A DNA stretch of 64,000 nucleotides, from assembly GCA_045587445.1 (NCBI GenBank), contig JAZNCH010000065.1:15384-79383 (forward strand). The letters run 5' to 3'. The translations under genes and the position numbers were made by a program. Positions 1-7,517 of the stretch are shown piece after piece. The stretch is from RGIG1995 sp045587445 (GTDB lineage: Bacteria > Bacillota > Clostridia > Oscillospirales > CAG-272). The notes under the pieces are model-generated. The model saw nothing but the letters and a program-made list of their open reading frames with translations. It did no database searches and was not told the DNA's origin. Within the stretch, counting starts at the first letter, position 1. Each line of letters begins with the position of its first letter.

Positions 1-267
1 GACCTGAAGAAATACGCAACGTTTTCGATGATATGCTATATAGGTCTCGGCTGGTGCATAGTTTTTGGTGGAAAGGCAGCCTTAACCGCAATTTCCTTTG
101 GCGGAATGATGTATATCCTCGCAGGAGGTATCGCCTATACCGTAGGAGCCGTATTTTACGGCGTTGCCGCAAAGAAGAAATGGCGTTATATCCATTCGGT
201 ATTCCACCTATTCGTCGTACTCGGAAGCATATTGCAATATATAGCAATAATATTTTACATACTATAA
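1..267 (+). CDS. Hemolysin III / TrhA family membrane protein, C-terminal part
   Basis: The open frame enters from the left edge, so only the last 88 residues are present. Three hydrophobic segments are visible, followed by a WRYIHSVFHLF stretch and a final hydrophobic helix. This matches the C-terminal end of the hemolysin III/YqfA/PAQR-like family, where a histidine pair near the last helix is conserved and thought to bind metal. The family consists of seven-helix inner-membrane proteins of poorly defined function. The stop codon lies directly against a 24-bp palindrome that begins a repeat. The family call rests on the C-terminal pattern only. Confidence 0.75.
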   Translation, partial: DLKKYATFSMICYIGLGWCIVFGGKAALTAISFGGMMYILAGGIAYTVGAVFYGVAAKKKWRYIHSVFHLFVVLGSILQYIAIIFYIL

Positions 268-430
268 CCTACTTTCTTGAAAGAAAGTAGGCAAAGAACT
301 TTACCAGTCTTGTTTTGTGTATACCCAAAGCCTCTCACTCCGGGAGAGGTGGCGGCGAAGCCGACGGAGAGGGCTACTTTTAAAGAAAAGAAAGTAGGCA
401 AAGAACTTTACCTCTCTTGTTTTGTGCAAA
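268..430 (+). repeat. Repeat family A, two diverged units of about 107 bp
   Basis: A perfect 11-bp inverted repeat (CCTACTTTCTT, GA, then its complement) at 268-291 is followed by GCAAAGAACTTTACC. A second start of the same unit lies at about 387-415, giving a period near 107 bp. The unit includes an inner hairpin-prone part with CTCTCACTCCGGGAGAGG. Related units occur at 11284-11340, 58877-59085 and 63781-64000. No open frame is needed to explain the stretch. Confidence 0.85.
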
Positions 431-489
431 GATAAAATATGGTCATCCCCTCTATGCACAAACTGTAGACGAGCAGAAACATTGTTAAA

Positions 490-556
490 CCTCCATCTGA
501 CGAGGGAGGTGGCATTTTGACGTAGCGTAAGCGAAGACAAAATGACGGAGGGAGAG
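490..556 (+). repeat. Repeat family B, copy 1
   Basis: The copy begins with CCTCCATCTGACGAGGGAGG and ends with GACGGAGGGAGAG. Between these constant ends is an inverted pair CATTTTG...CAAAATG that is specific to this copy. Copies B2-B5 have the same ends but a different self-complementary centre. Confidence 0.8.
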
Positions 557-644
557 AAAAATATTAAGTCTTGGTATTAAAACCAAGTACTATTTTAGCT
601 TAGTGCGTGGAACTTGTTACAGCTCTTCAAACTCTAACGGCTCG

Positions 645-700
645 CTCTCTCCCTCAGTCGCCTTCGGCGCCAGCTCCCTCCTCAGATGGAGCTAAAACAT
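645..700 (-). repeat. Repeat family B, copy 2 (opposite orientation)
   Basis: CTCTCCCTCAGTC is followed by a short hairpin centre (GGCGCC-like arms around TTC) and then CTCCCTCCTCAGATGGAG. It is the reverse orientation of copy 1, so the two form an inverted pair in this 500-bp gene-free stretch. Apart from repeats A and B, I see nothing else in 268-730. Confidence 0.75.
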
Positions 701-730
701 AGTCTCTGCTTGCCTGTGGCTTGTGCACAA

Positions 731-768
731 ACAAAAAATTTGCCTCCCCATTAAATTTGGGGAGGCAT
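731..768 (-). terminator. Rho-independent terminator after the beta-propeller gene
   Basis: On the minus strand a TGCCTCCCC stem (loop of about 9 nt) pairs with GGGGAGGCA and is followed by AATTTTTTGTTTG. It lies 9 bp beyond the stop codon of the gene at 777-2723. Confidence 0.85.
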
Positions 769-776
769 TTTCATAT

Positions 777-2723
777 TCACTTCAATTCACTTTCGGGAAT
801 AACCTTGAGTTTGTATTGCGAAAGAACATATATATATTCATCTATATACGTTCCTCTGACTTTGTTTGTATCACCGTCATAAAGAAATTCATAGGCAACG
901 CTTAATTTTTCATTTTCAAATTTAAATACCACATACCGTAATTTTTGACCGTAATTGTATCCGTACGAGGTAACACCCATACCTATATAACCGTTTTCTC
1001 TGTCTATATAATACGCTTTATAATTAGTTGATATATACGAATCGGGCATTTCTATAGCTGCAACGGAAACTACCTTATCGCCCTCTTCCTTGTATATCTC
1101 AATTTTAGGAGTACTCCAATCTTTTTGACCGATTCCGAGCAGATACCCTTCCCCGAAGTCAACGAGAGAGGTAGAAAAGCCCTCAACGGTTCCGGTTTCT
1201 TTATAGGTAATCTTATCAAGATTCGAAAGGTCGAAGAAATATACAGGGTCGGTAAGCTGAACTGCGGTACAAACGTATGCAGTATTGCCGTCAAACCTTG
1301 CAGACTTTACGTTTTCACCTTTAGGTGCAAATCTTTCAACCTTGCTTACAACCTTTAGCGTATTTATATCAATACAGAAAAGACTTGCGTTTCTTCCGGT
1401 ATCATCATCAGAAAATCCGTAATGACCTAAATCTGTATGCCATATTCTATATCTGTCCGTCGATGTAAACACCCTCAATATTCCGTTATATTCGTCCATA
1501 CTGTATTGGTCGTTTACTTCGCCCTCGATAGCTACAGAACCCATATTTTTGAAACCGTCTCCGCTATAATCTATTCGACAGATTTCTGTCATAACAGAAT
1601 TTACGGTATATTTATCCTCTTCCGTTTTTTCCTCGTTATATTCTCTTGTAAAGTAAAAGCTATCCTTGCTTGTATATATCACAGGATTATAGAATGATAA
1701 CAAAGCGTAATCCGCATCAACGTTGAGTGTTTTTTCATCAAGCTTTGTCAAAACGGTGTAGCCCGAAGAAGAAAGCACGTCGGGACAGTATATATTGTCA
1801 GCCGATATAATATTAATTTTCGTTTCATTTTCGGTTGTATATGAGGGAACGTACTCTTTAACGTTTTTGTAGTTATCGGGTTCCTTTGCATAATAATTGC
1901 TTACAATATACAGCTTTCCGTCAACCATACGCGATGAAACAAACTCACCATCATATTTAACTATGTTCTTGAACACAACATTTGCAGGATCGCTGACATC
2001 AAGAGAAACAACATAAAAACGCCCACTTTGATTATTATTGCAATATATAATAGTTACCGTCTTACAATCCTTTGACAAAAACATTTCAGCAGACTCGTCT
2101 GCCCCATGGTGTTGCATATCTACATTTTTTCGCTCGTAAATATCAAAACAACCTACACGCTTCGAGTCTTTACCTTCAATGGAATATATAGATAAGTAAC
2201 CGCCGTCATAATAATAAATATACTTATCGCTTCTCTTGAAGAGGTCCCCCTCGATAACACCTTTTACCTGATTATCGGTAACCTCTTCGTAACTTTCGCC
2301 TTTACTTGTAGAAGTATCAACAATTTCCATAGAGGATTCCGGTATAAAAACACCGTCATCTGTCATATAGAAATAATCATCGTCTTCTGCCCCCGCATTT
2401 TTCATTGATGCTCTAAATAGGCTTGTAACCCCACCCACAAGTGCCTCAAAATTATTTTTATATTTGGGCGGTTCGTAAAAGAAAGTATTCAGCTTGTCGA
2501 TTACTTCATAGTATTCGTTTCCCGAATATTTCAAAACAGTGGGGATTTTTGCACTGTACGGTATAAACAAAACCAGACTCAGTGCAAACATAACCGCCAT
2601 ACAAGCCGCTAATATAATAAGCTTTTTCTTTCTTCTGAACTTTTTAACCGAAGACGGCTTTGCCTCTTCTATATATTTTTCATCAATATTATTCATCGCC
2701 AAAAGCCAAGATTCTTTTTTCAT
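777..2723 (-). CDS. Membrane-anchored beta-propeller protein, probable partner of the ECF sigma factor
   Basis: The protein has 648 residues. A short cytoplasmic N-terminus contains IDEKYIEEA and a basic cluster, then one membrane helix (about residues 35-55), then a long extracytoplasmic part rich in beta-strand-like repeats. The extracytoplasmic part resembles the secreted beta-propeller domain family (Pfam Beta_propel, PF09826) of Clostridia. Its start codon overlaps the stop codon of the upstream sigma-factor gene (ATGA), so the two are translationally coupled. Sigma-factor neighbours with a short N-terminus, one helix and an outside domain usually act as anti-sigma or sensor proteins, and the IDEKYIEEA segment is common in such clostridial partners. 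The anti-sigma role is inference; the ligand is unknown. Confidence 0.75.
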   Translation of the reverse strand: MKKESWLLAMNNIDEKYIEEAKPSSVKKFRRKKKLIILAACMAVMFALSLVLFIPYSAKIPTVLKYSGNEYYEVIDKLNTFFYEPPKYKNNFEALVGGVTSLFRASMKNAGAEDDDYFYMTDDGVFIPESSMEIVDTSTSKGESYEEVTDNQVKGVIEGDLFKRSDKYIYYYDGGYLSIYSIEGKDSKRVGCFDIYERKNVDMQHHGADESAEMFLSKDCKTVTIIYCNNNQSGRFYVVSLDVSDPANVVFKNIVKYDGEFVSSRMVDGKLYIVSNYYAKEPDNYKNVKEYVPSYTTENETKINIISADNIYCPDVLSSSGYTVLTKLDEKTLNVDADYALLSFYNPVIYTSKDSFYFTREYNEEKTEEDKYTVNSVMTEICRIDYSGDGFKNMGSVAIEGEVNDQYSMDEYNGILRVFTSTDRYRIWHTDLGHYGFSDDDTGRNASLFCIDINTLKVVSKVERFAPKGENVKSARFDGNTAYVCTAVQLTDPVYFFDLSNLDKITYKETGTVEGFSTSLVDFGEGYLLGIGQKDWSTPKIEIYKEEGDKVVSVAAIEMPDSYISTNYKAYYIDRENGYIGMGVTSYGYNYGQKLRYVVFKFENEKLSVAYEFLYDGDTNKVRGTYIDEYIYVLSQYKLKVIPESELK

Positions 2724-3277
2724 ATTTGTATTCCCTCCTTTAGAATAAACGCTTTAAAGCTCTTGCGAAGCCTTGTAAGCTTTACCTTAACATTACTTTC
2801 GGACAGTCCGCAGTCGTCGGCAATTTCTTTAACAGTACTTAAATACCAATATCTGCGAACAAAGACTATTCTGTTTTGCTTGTTCAAGGAGTCAAGGAAT
2901 CGGTTGATAACGTCTTTGAGTACCGTTTCTTCTGCAACAGGGTCGAAATCACTGTCGGAAGCGATAAAATCAGCAACCTCTTCAAGAGTCTCTTCAATAA
3001 CCGTTGTTCTTTTCATAGCACGATTGTGGTAATATCTGTTCAGTGAAAGATTACGAGTTATCTTCCCCAGAAAGAGCGACAAAACATTAGGTCGGTTAGG
3101 CGGCATTGAATTCCACGCATTCATATATGTATCATTAACACATTCTTCCGCATCGCTGTCGGATTTGAGTATATTAAAAGCGATAGAAAAACAATATTTG
3201 CCGTACTTTTCCTGCGTTTTTGTAATCGCATCTTCGCTTCTCTCCCAAAACAGATCGACTATCATTTTATCTTCCAC
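2720..3277 (-). CDS. ECF-type RNA polymerase sigma factor
   Basis: A sigma-70 region 2 is visible near the N-terminus (YCFSIAFNILKSDSDAEECV, with the typical acidic DAEE and a following W/N-rich helix). A region 4 helix-turn-helix sits at the C-terminus (VKEIADDCGLSESNVKVKL). I start it at the GTG at 3277 because GGAGG lies 8 nt upstream; a longer GTG start at 3286 would overlap that site. The product is about 185 residues, normal for the class. It precedes the beta-propeller gene with a 4-nt overlap, and an ECF-like promoter at 3317-3346 suggests it transcribes its own operon. Confidence 0.9.
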   Translation of the reverse strand: MEDKMIVDLFWERSEDAITKTQEKYGKYCFSIAFNILKSDSDAEECVNDTYMNAWNSMPPNRPNVLSLFLGKITRNLSLNRYYHNRAMKRTTVIEETLEEVADFIASDSDFDPVAEETVLKDVINRFLDSLNKQNRIVFVRRYWYLSTVKEIADDCGLSESNVKVKLTRLRKSFKAFILKEGIQI

Positions 3278-3316
3278 CGATAACACCTCCTATGTTTTTC
3301 AAGGCCTTTCACCTAT

Positions 3317-3346
3317 ATAGACAAATTTTAACTACCAAAGGTTACA
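3317..3346 (-). promoter_or_regulatory. Candidate autoregulatory ECF promoter
   Basis: On the minus strand TGTAACCTTT (the AAC-type -35 motif of ECF sigma factors) is followed 18 bp later by GTCTAT, a common ECF -10 motif. The downstream sigma gene starts about 40 bp away. No convincing TTGACA/TATAAT pair is seen at this spacing. Confidence 0.6.
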
Positions 3347-3416
3347 CACAAAACCAAATCTGTGTAAAATTTTTATATAAACAGCATTTATATAGTAACA
3401 TATATATTTTATTTTT

Positions 3417-3448
3417 TCAACAAAAAGCTCCCCTATAAATAGAGGAGT
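3417..3448 (-). terminator. Probable terminator after the kinase-like gene
   Basis: Minus strand: CTCCTCTAT pairs imperfectly with ATAGGGGAG and is followed by CTTTTTGTT. It lies about 20 bp past the stop at 3469. Confidence 0.6.
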
Positions 3449-3468
3449 TCTTTGGTAACGTAATTTGT

Positions 3469-4533
3469 TTATATAATTTTAATAACAGTATCGCAACGTT
3501 CTTTTACATTCATCTTTTCAAAATACACTTTTTCAAGCGGAATCCACTCATTAAAGAATCGCTTTGCAAGCTCGGGTGTATTTCTTTTTTCTATTCTTTT
3601 TTTCTGCAAACCCTCGTAAATATCAAGGAACACTGAATAATTATAGTAATCTTTAAGCTCGGGGTGCATCGAATATGCCCCCTCAATAACGGTCAGCTTT
3701 TTGGGGGATATTTGTACTCCCTCTTCTATTCGCATACTTTGACAGTTAAATCTGCGGTAATTGACTATTTCTCCATTTATCAACGGTTGTAAAACCTCTT
3801 CGGAGAAACGCTCTCTGTCAACGTTACCGCCAACCTCGGCAAACCTTTCAGCCGTTCTTTGCTCAAGCCGAAGAAAGAAATCGTCCATGTGAAATATCGT
3901 ACAATCATAGAGCTTTTCAATCAGTTTACTCAACGTTGTTTTTCCGCTTGCACTTCCACCCTCTACAGCAAGTCTTACACTTCCCATAGAAAGCCTTTTG
4001 TCAAGCTCGGTAAACAAAGGTAAAAAAGGTATAAACTCATTTGCGATTAAGCGATATGCAGGCTTATAGTTTTCTCTAAAAACATCTGAATGATGGATAG
4101 GCGGGTAACCGTTATCTTTCCATTCTTGTACCGCATTTTCAAATTTTTCAGCACTAAAAGGAAGAAGCTCCTCACGCACAAGTTTTTTTGCAACCTCAAG
4201 TTTTGTCTCAAGGTTAGGAAGACCGCCAGCCTCTTTTTTTGCCGAAAGAAAAAACAGCTTTCCAAAAGTATCAACGCTTAACCCATCATTCAAATATGAA
4301 AGGTGAACTCTGCTGTAATTTCCGTCAAGCTGCTCGACGCTCATTCGGCTTACGCTTTTGGTACTGTCATATTCCTTGGATATATAATCGGTAACGCCCT
4401 CCAAGGAAGATATAAGATGCTCACAGCCAAACGAGCTTTGGTATAGATATTTAAAAACGTCTTGTATTTGCAATTCGGGGTAGTCTTTATAATGCTTTAT
4501 CAGCAAATCGCGGGTTCTCTCGCCCATTTCCAT
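3469..4533 (-). CDS. Uridine-kinase-like P-loop protein with an unknown N-terminal domain
   Basis: The protein has 354 residues. The C-terminal half carries a Walker A motif GGSASGKTTLS (about residue 193), a FHMDDFF segment like the substrate-binding loop of uridine kinase/phosphoribulokinase enzymes, and VIEGAYS, their usual beta-strand before the lid. The first 170 residues (GERTRDLLIKHY... SSFGCEHLI...) match no family I can name. The start ATG has GGTGA 6 nt upstream. The gene follows an ECF S component by 15 nt, so it may phosphorylate a substrate that this transporter brings in. The true substrate cannot be read from the sequence. Confidence 0.7.
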   Translation of the reverse strand: MEMGERTRDLLIKHYKDYPELQIQDVFKYLYQSSFGCEHLISSLEGVTDYISKEYDSTKSVSRMSVEQLDGNYSRVHLSYLNDGLSVDTFGKLFFLSAKKEAGGLPNLETKLEVAKKLVREELLPFSAEKFENAVQEWKDNGYPPIHHSDVFRENYKPAYRLIANEFIPFLPLFTELDKRLSMGSVRLAVEGGSASGKTTLSKLIEKLYDCTIFHMDDFFLRLEQRTAERFAEVGGNVDRERFSEEVLQPLINGEIVNYRRFNCQSMRIEEGVQISPKKLTVIEGAYSMHPELKDYYNYSVFLDIYEGLQKKRIEKRNTPELAKRFFNEWIPLEKVYFEKMNVKERCDTVIKII

Positions 4534-4548
4534 ATATTTTCACCAATT

Positions 4549-5091
4549 TCAGTTTTTTGTATTTAATATTTTCGTGTTTTCAAAAAGCATTACGATAATC
4601 GGAATCAATACTATCTGAACAACAATACCGGGAACAGCATTCGTAAATGCACCCACAAGGAATGCAGCCAAAGTAAAACTATCGCCCTTTATTCCCAAAC
4701 ACACGAACATAGCCGCTCCCCAAACAAGTCTTCCAACCAACATTGATATAAATAAAGATATGTAAATGTAGATTTTTTTGCGAGAAAGCATTTTATAAAC
4801 AATACCTGCTATAGCGCCGTAGGTTGCAAGTTCAAATGCCATACAAACTGCGGTGGGAAACATTGTGGGAAAACCGCCCGTAATTAACGACCTGAAGATA
4901 GGCGAAATAAAACCAACAACCAGCCCCCACTGCCAACCGCAGATAAAACCGCAAAGCAATACGGGGATATGCATAGGGCAAAGCATAGAGCCGATTTCGG
5001 GGATTTGACCGGTCAGAAATGGCATAACGTAAGCTAACGCCAAAAAGAGTGCGGCAAGAATCATTTTAATTAATTTATCGTGATTTTTCAT
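4549..5091 (-). CDS. ECF transporter S component (substrate-binding membrane protein)
   Basis: The 180-residue protein has about six hydrophobic helices and the segment LCPMHIPVLLCGFICGWQWG, typical of S components of energy-coupling-factor transporters (Pfam ECF_trnsprt family). Such proteins bind a vitamin or nucleoside-like substrate and dock onto a shared EcfT/EcfA module, which is not in this window. I chose the ATG at 5091 because GAGGA lies 9 nt upstream; the frame opens further to 5112 without a site. It is followed by a kinase-like gene and likely forms a two-gene operon with it. Substrate unknown. Confidence 0.8.
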   Translation of the reverse strand: MKNHDKLIKMILAALFLALAYVMPFLTGQIPEIGSMLCPMHIPVLLCGFICGWQWGLVVGFISPIFRSLITGGFPTMFPTAVCMAFELATYGAIAGIVYKMLSRKKIYIYISLFISMLVGRLVWGAAMFVCLGIKGDSFTLAAFLVGAFTNAVPGIVVQIVLIPIIVMLFENTKILNTKN

Positions 5092-5235
5092 AGATAAAAT
5101 TCCTCTAAACAATATGGATAAAGTTTACCACAAAGAGCGAAAATAGTCAAGTACGCAAAGGAAAAGAAGTATATAGTTTGAGTGAAGTTATAAAACTATT
5201 CATTTTGAAAAATCGCTTTAATAAATAATACACAA

Positions 5236-5263
5236 CAAAAAAACCGCCGATTCACATCAGCGG
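5236..5263 (-). terminator. Second terminator downstream of tRNA-Pro
   Basis: Minus strand: CCGCTGAT, loop GTGA, ATCGGCGG (one mismatch), then TTTTTTTGTT. It lies about 55 bp beyond the first tRNA-Pro terminator. A 17-codon frame starting at ATGGCAAAG lies between them but has no clear ribosome-binding site. Confidence 0.65.
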
Positions 5264-5317
5264 ACTTTCACTTTTGGTCGGAATGTTCATAACAGACTTT
5301 GCCATTAGGCACTGAAC

Positions 5318-5364
5318 AAAAAAGTGGGCAGTAACGGCACCCGATATTGGGAGCCGGCACTGCC
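5318..5364 (-). terminator. Terminator of tRNA-Pro
   Basis: Minus strand: GGCAGT-GC-CGGC-T-CCC pairs with GGG-T-GCCG-TT-ACTGCC, followed by CACTTTTTTG. It begins 3 nt beyond the encoded CCA of the tRNA. Confidence 0.85.
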
Positions 5365-5366
5365 GG

Positions 5367-5443
5367 TGGTCGAGATGACAAGATTCGAACTTGCGACCTC
5401 TGCGTCCCGAACGCAGCGCTCTACCAAACTGAGCCACATCTCG
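5367..5443 (-). tRNA. tRNA-Pro (anticodon CGG)
   Basis: The minus strand reads as a full cloverleaf. The acceptor stem is CGAGATG/CATCTCG with discriminator A and an encoded CCA. The D arm has GGCTCAGTTTGGTAGAGC, and the T loop is TTCGAAT. The anticodon stem CTGCG/CGCAG encloses TTCGGGA, giving anticodon CGG, which reads CCG. Length 77 nt with CCA. A strong promoter lies at 5465-5493 and a terminator directly after it. Confidence 0.97.
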
Positions 5444-5464
5444 TAATATTCTTCACACCACGAT

Positions 5465-5493
5465 ATTCTATCAAAATAATCACCTTTTGTCAA
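5465..5493 (-). promoter_or_regulatory. Promoter of tRNA-Pro
   Basis: Minus strand TTGACA (5493-5488), 17 bp, TAGAAT (5470-5465). The tRNA begins 22 bp after the -10 box. Confidence 0.85.
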
Positions 5494-5513
5494 TAGCTTT
5501 ATCAAAAAGTCCG

Positions 5514-5931
5514 CAAAAAAACAAATAACCCTTGACTGCTCCATCTTATCTCGTATTGCAGTCAAGGGTTATTTCTGTTCACTCTTGATATCTAACATCA
5601 ATTTAACCTCTCTTTCTTAGATTTTCTGCAACCCATTTACTCTTTCTCCCCCGAACTTCTCATTCACAACTCTTCAACTTATTCACTTCTACTGCTCTTT
5701 ACAAGCGAGCACACTTTCTTCGGTTATGTTCGGTTGTCATTCTTGGGTTGGTTTTGGGTCCTACAAAAACTTAAAATATCTTCTGTTTGTCTTTGCTTTC
5801 TGACTAAACGTTATTTGAAAACCTTTTACCTTCACTTTCTATATAAATGGCTTTTCGTTTAACCCCTTAGTCTTCCGCCTTCAAAAGACTTCGGTTTTTG
5901 TTTACTTGTACATTGGACTCACCCTTTCTTC
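5514..5931 (-). ncRNA. Candidate unidentified RNA of about 420 nt
   Basis: The 5444-6356 stretch has no gene apart from the sites listed. On the minus strand a TTGCAA/17 bp/TATTAT promoter (5938-5966) would start a transcript near 5931. It would end at a perfect 17-bp stem (AAATAACCCTTGACTGC and its complement, 18-nt loop, 5523-5574) followed by GTTTTTTT. The transcript is rich in A and G, with repeated GAAG units. No reading frame with a ribosome-binding site exceeds about 30 codons. Local hairpins include AGTCTT/AAGACT near the 5' end and AAGCGA/TCGCTT closing about 225 nt. It lacks recognisable tmRNA, RNase P, SRP or 6S signatures. A decayed gene is the main alternative. Confidence 0.4.
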
Positions 5932-5937
5932 GCTTAT

Positions 5938-5966
5938 ATAATATCATATCTGCAACACTTTTGCAA
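5938..5966 (-). promoter_or_regulatory. Promoter for the candidate RNA
   Basis: Minus strand TTGCAA (5966-5961), 17-bp spacer, TATTAT (5943-5938). Confidence 0.5.
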
Positions 5967-6051
5967 TTCGCAAATTATACAAACTTCACTAATTTATTTT
6001 ATTCACATAGCAGAATTTATGCATTTTCACCTACAAATTTGTTAATTTCCG

Positions 6052-6080
6052 TTGACAATAACATTACCATATGTTATAAT
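6052..6080 (+). promoter_or_regulatory. Consensus sigma-A promoter with a downstream dyad
   Basis: TTGACA (6052-6057), exactly 17 bp, TATAAT (6075-6080). Overlapping the likely start is ATTGTTGTACAAT followed by AGGTACA. This gives both an ATTGT/ACAAT dyad and a TGTAC-5 bp-GTACA dyad that could be an operator. Confidence 0.8.
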
Positions 6081-6086
6081 GTATAT

Positions 6087-6205
6087 ATTGTTGTACAATA
6101 GGTACATCCAAAAAATTGTTTAAAAATTTTCTTTCTTCATATTTACGCTCCTTTAGTAAAAATAAAGCCTGCATTGTTTTCCTCGGCAATGCAGGTTTTA
6201 TTTTT
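6087..6205 (+). ncRNA. Candidate small RNA of about 115 nt
   Basis: A perfect promoter ends at 6080, and a terminator hairpin (CCTGCATTG at 6168-6176, CAATGCAGG at 6187-6195, then TTTTATTTTTT) ends the unit. No reading frame with a ribosome-binding site lies between. A promoter on the opposite strand (6241-6270) faces it across the same terminator, so the two RNAs could overlap. Function unknown. Confidence 0.45.
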
Positions 6206-6210
6206 TATTT
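6163..6210. terminator. Bidirectional terminator hairpin
   Basis: A nine-base perfect stem CCTGCATTG/CAATGCAGG with a 10-nt loop has a T-rich tail on the plus side (TTTTATTTTTTATTT) and another on the minus side (CTTTATTTTT). Confidence 0.75.
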
Positions 6211-6240
6211 ATTATTGTCATTTTTTTGTAATGTACAATT

Positions 6241-6270
6241 ATTATAACAAAATAGACTTATAGTTTTCAA
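6241..6270 (-). promoter_or_regulatory. Minus-strand promoter facing the small RNA
   Basis: TTGAAA (6270-6265), 18 bp, TATAAT (6246-6241) on the minus strand. Downstream, beyond the shared terminator, AAAGGAGCG precedes an ATG at 6140 that opens only six codons. Confidence 0.5.
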
Positions 6271-6356
6271 GCCGCTTTTCCTAATAGAATTTCTTTTTCT
6301 CAAACAAAACAAAAATAAAGAGTAATACCCATATCCAAAGATATTACCCTATATTT

Positions 6357-7481
6357 TCATTCGATTTTTATTCTTTTTTCAGCTAATCTCCTATTAACGT
6401 ACCCTTTCAAAATCGTATAGATTACCGCAGTTAAAGGAATGAAGAAGATGATACCAAAAAGACCTAAAATGTTACCGCCCACGAGTGCCGCCAAGAGTGT
6501 AAGCAAGGGAGAAAGTCCAACCGAACCGCCTACAACATGCGGATAGATGAACTGCGTCTCAACAAATTGTATAACACAGAAGATTATGATACTCACAAGT
6601 GCCTGCATAGGACTCACGAGCAAAATAAGGAAAGCTCCGATAAAACAAGCGGCAAATGCGCCAACGTAGGGAACAAAAGCCGATATACCGGTTAAAATAC
6701 CGATAAGTCCCGCGTAAGGCAAACGGAAGATAGCAAAAGCTATGGTAATAAGCAAACCGAGTATACAAGCCTCAATACACTGTCCGGAAAGATACTGCGA
6801 AAAAATTCTGTTTGAAAGCTTTGCAACGTCGCACACCTTGTCGGCAAAGTTTTTTTTCGTAAAAGTATAAAGAAGCTTCTTTGCCTGTCTTGAAACCGTA
6901 TCTTTGCTTACAAGAACGTAGAGCGAAATAACAAGAGCAAAAATAACACTTGCAACTCCCGAAACGGTATTGGAAGCAAAAGCTATTACTGAACCGAGAA
7001 CAGTTTCAGCCCCCGAACCGATTTTATCAATAAGGCTGTTAATATCAATGGATGAAAACCAAGCACTAACGCTTGTAGCGTCAACATCATGTTTTTCAAG
7101 AAACTTAACAAGCTCGGGAATTTTATCTTTAAGAATATTGTAAATACTTTTTACCGAATCGACGATTTCGGGGATAGCGAGTGTTGCGACAAGAGTCAAC
7201 ACCAAGCATACGCAAATAAGGGTAAAAACAAGGCAGATAATATAGATTATACGTTTGGGTAACTTTTGGGTTTTCGGAAACGACCAATAAAGCAATCTTT
7301 CAAATGACTTCATAGGAACGTTAAGCACAAATGCGATTATAAGACCTATTATAATAGGCAGGATAAGCTTTCCGATGGCAATAACCAATCCCAATATCGC
7401 TCTGATTTTGGTTACCCCGACAAAAAGCACTATTGCAAATGCAATAAGAATCATTATACTTCGCATTAATTTTTTGTCCAC
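6357..7481 (-). CDS. AI-2E family (PerM/YdiK-type) transporter
   Basis: The protein has 374 residues with about eight hydrophobic helices. Helix pairs flank a soluble stretch (about residues 100-180), and the C-terminal part carries FRLPYAGLIGILTGISAFVPYVG, a signature of this permease family. Members export small molecules or ions; the name AI-2E comes from one quorum-signal exporter and does not fix the substrate here. The start is GTG at 7481, with GGTGGAG 4 nt upstream. It follows the HMA gene by 36 bp and may be cotranscribed with it. A weak dyad with a T-rich tail lies near 6320-6350. Confidence 0.88.
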   Translation of the reverse strand: MDKKLMRSIMILIAFAIVLFVGVTKIRAILGLVIAIGKLILPIIIGLIIAFVLNVPMKSFERLLYWSFPKTQKLPKRIIYIICLVFTLICVCLVLTLVATLAIPEIVDSVKSIYNILKDKIPELVKFLEKHDVDATSVSAWFSSIDINSLIDKIGSGAETVLGSVIAFASNTVSGVASVIFALVISLYVLVSKDTVSRQAKKLLYTFTKKNFADKVCDVAKLSNRIFSQYLSGQCIEACILGLLITIAFAIFRLPYAGLIGILTGISAFVPYVGAFAACFIGAFLILLVSPMQALVSIIIFCVIQFVETQFIYPHVVGGSVGLSPLLTLLAALVGGNILGLFGIIFFIPLTAVIYTILKGYVNRRLAEKRIKIE

Positions 7482-7517
7482 AAAACTCCACCCCTTTTCA
7501 CTTGTTAATTATAAATA

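Noticed and set aside
5252..5437. Frame reading through tRNA-Pro and its terminator (61 codons)
   Set aside because: The DNA is fully explained by the tRNA, its terminator and a second hairpin.
5511..5931. tmRNA, RNase P RNA, SRP RNA or 6S RNA
   Set aside because: No tRNA-like ends or tag frame, none of the conserved RNase P or SRP sequences, and the overall fold is not a single rod.
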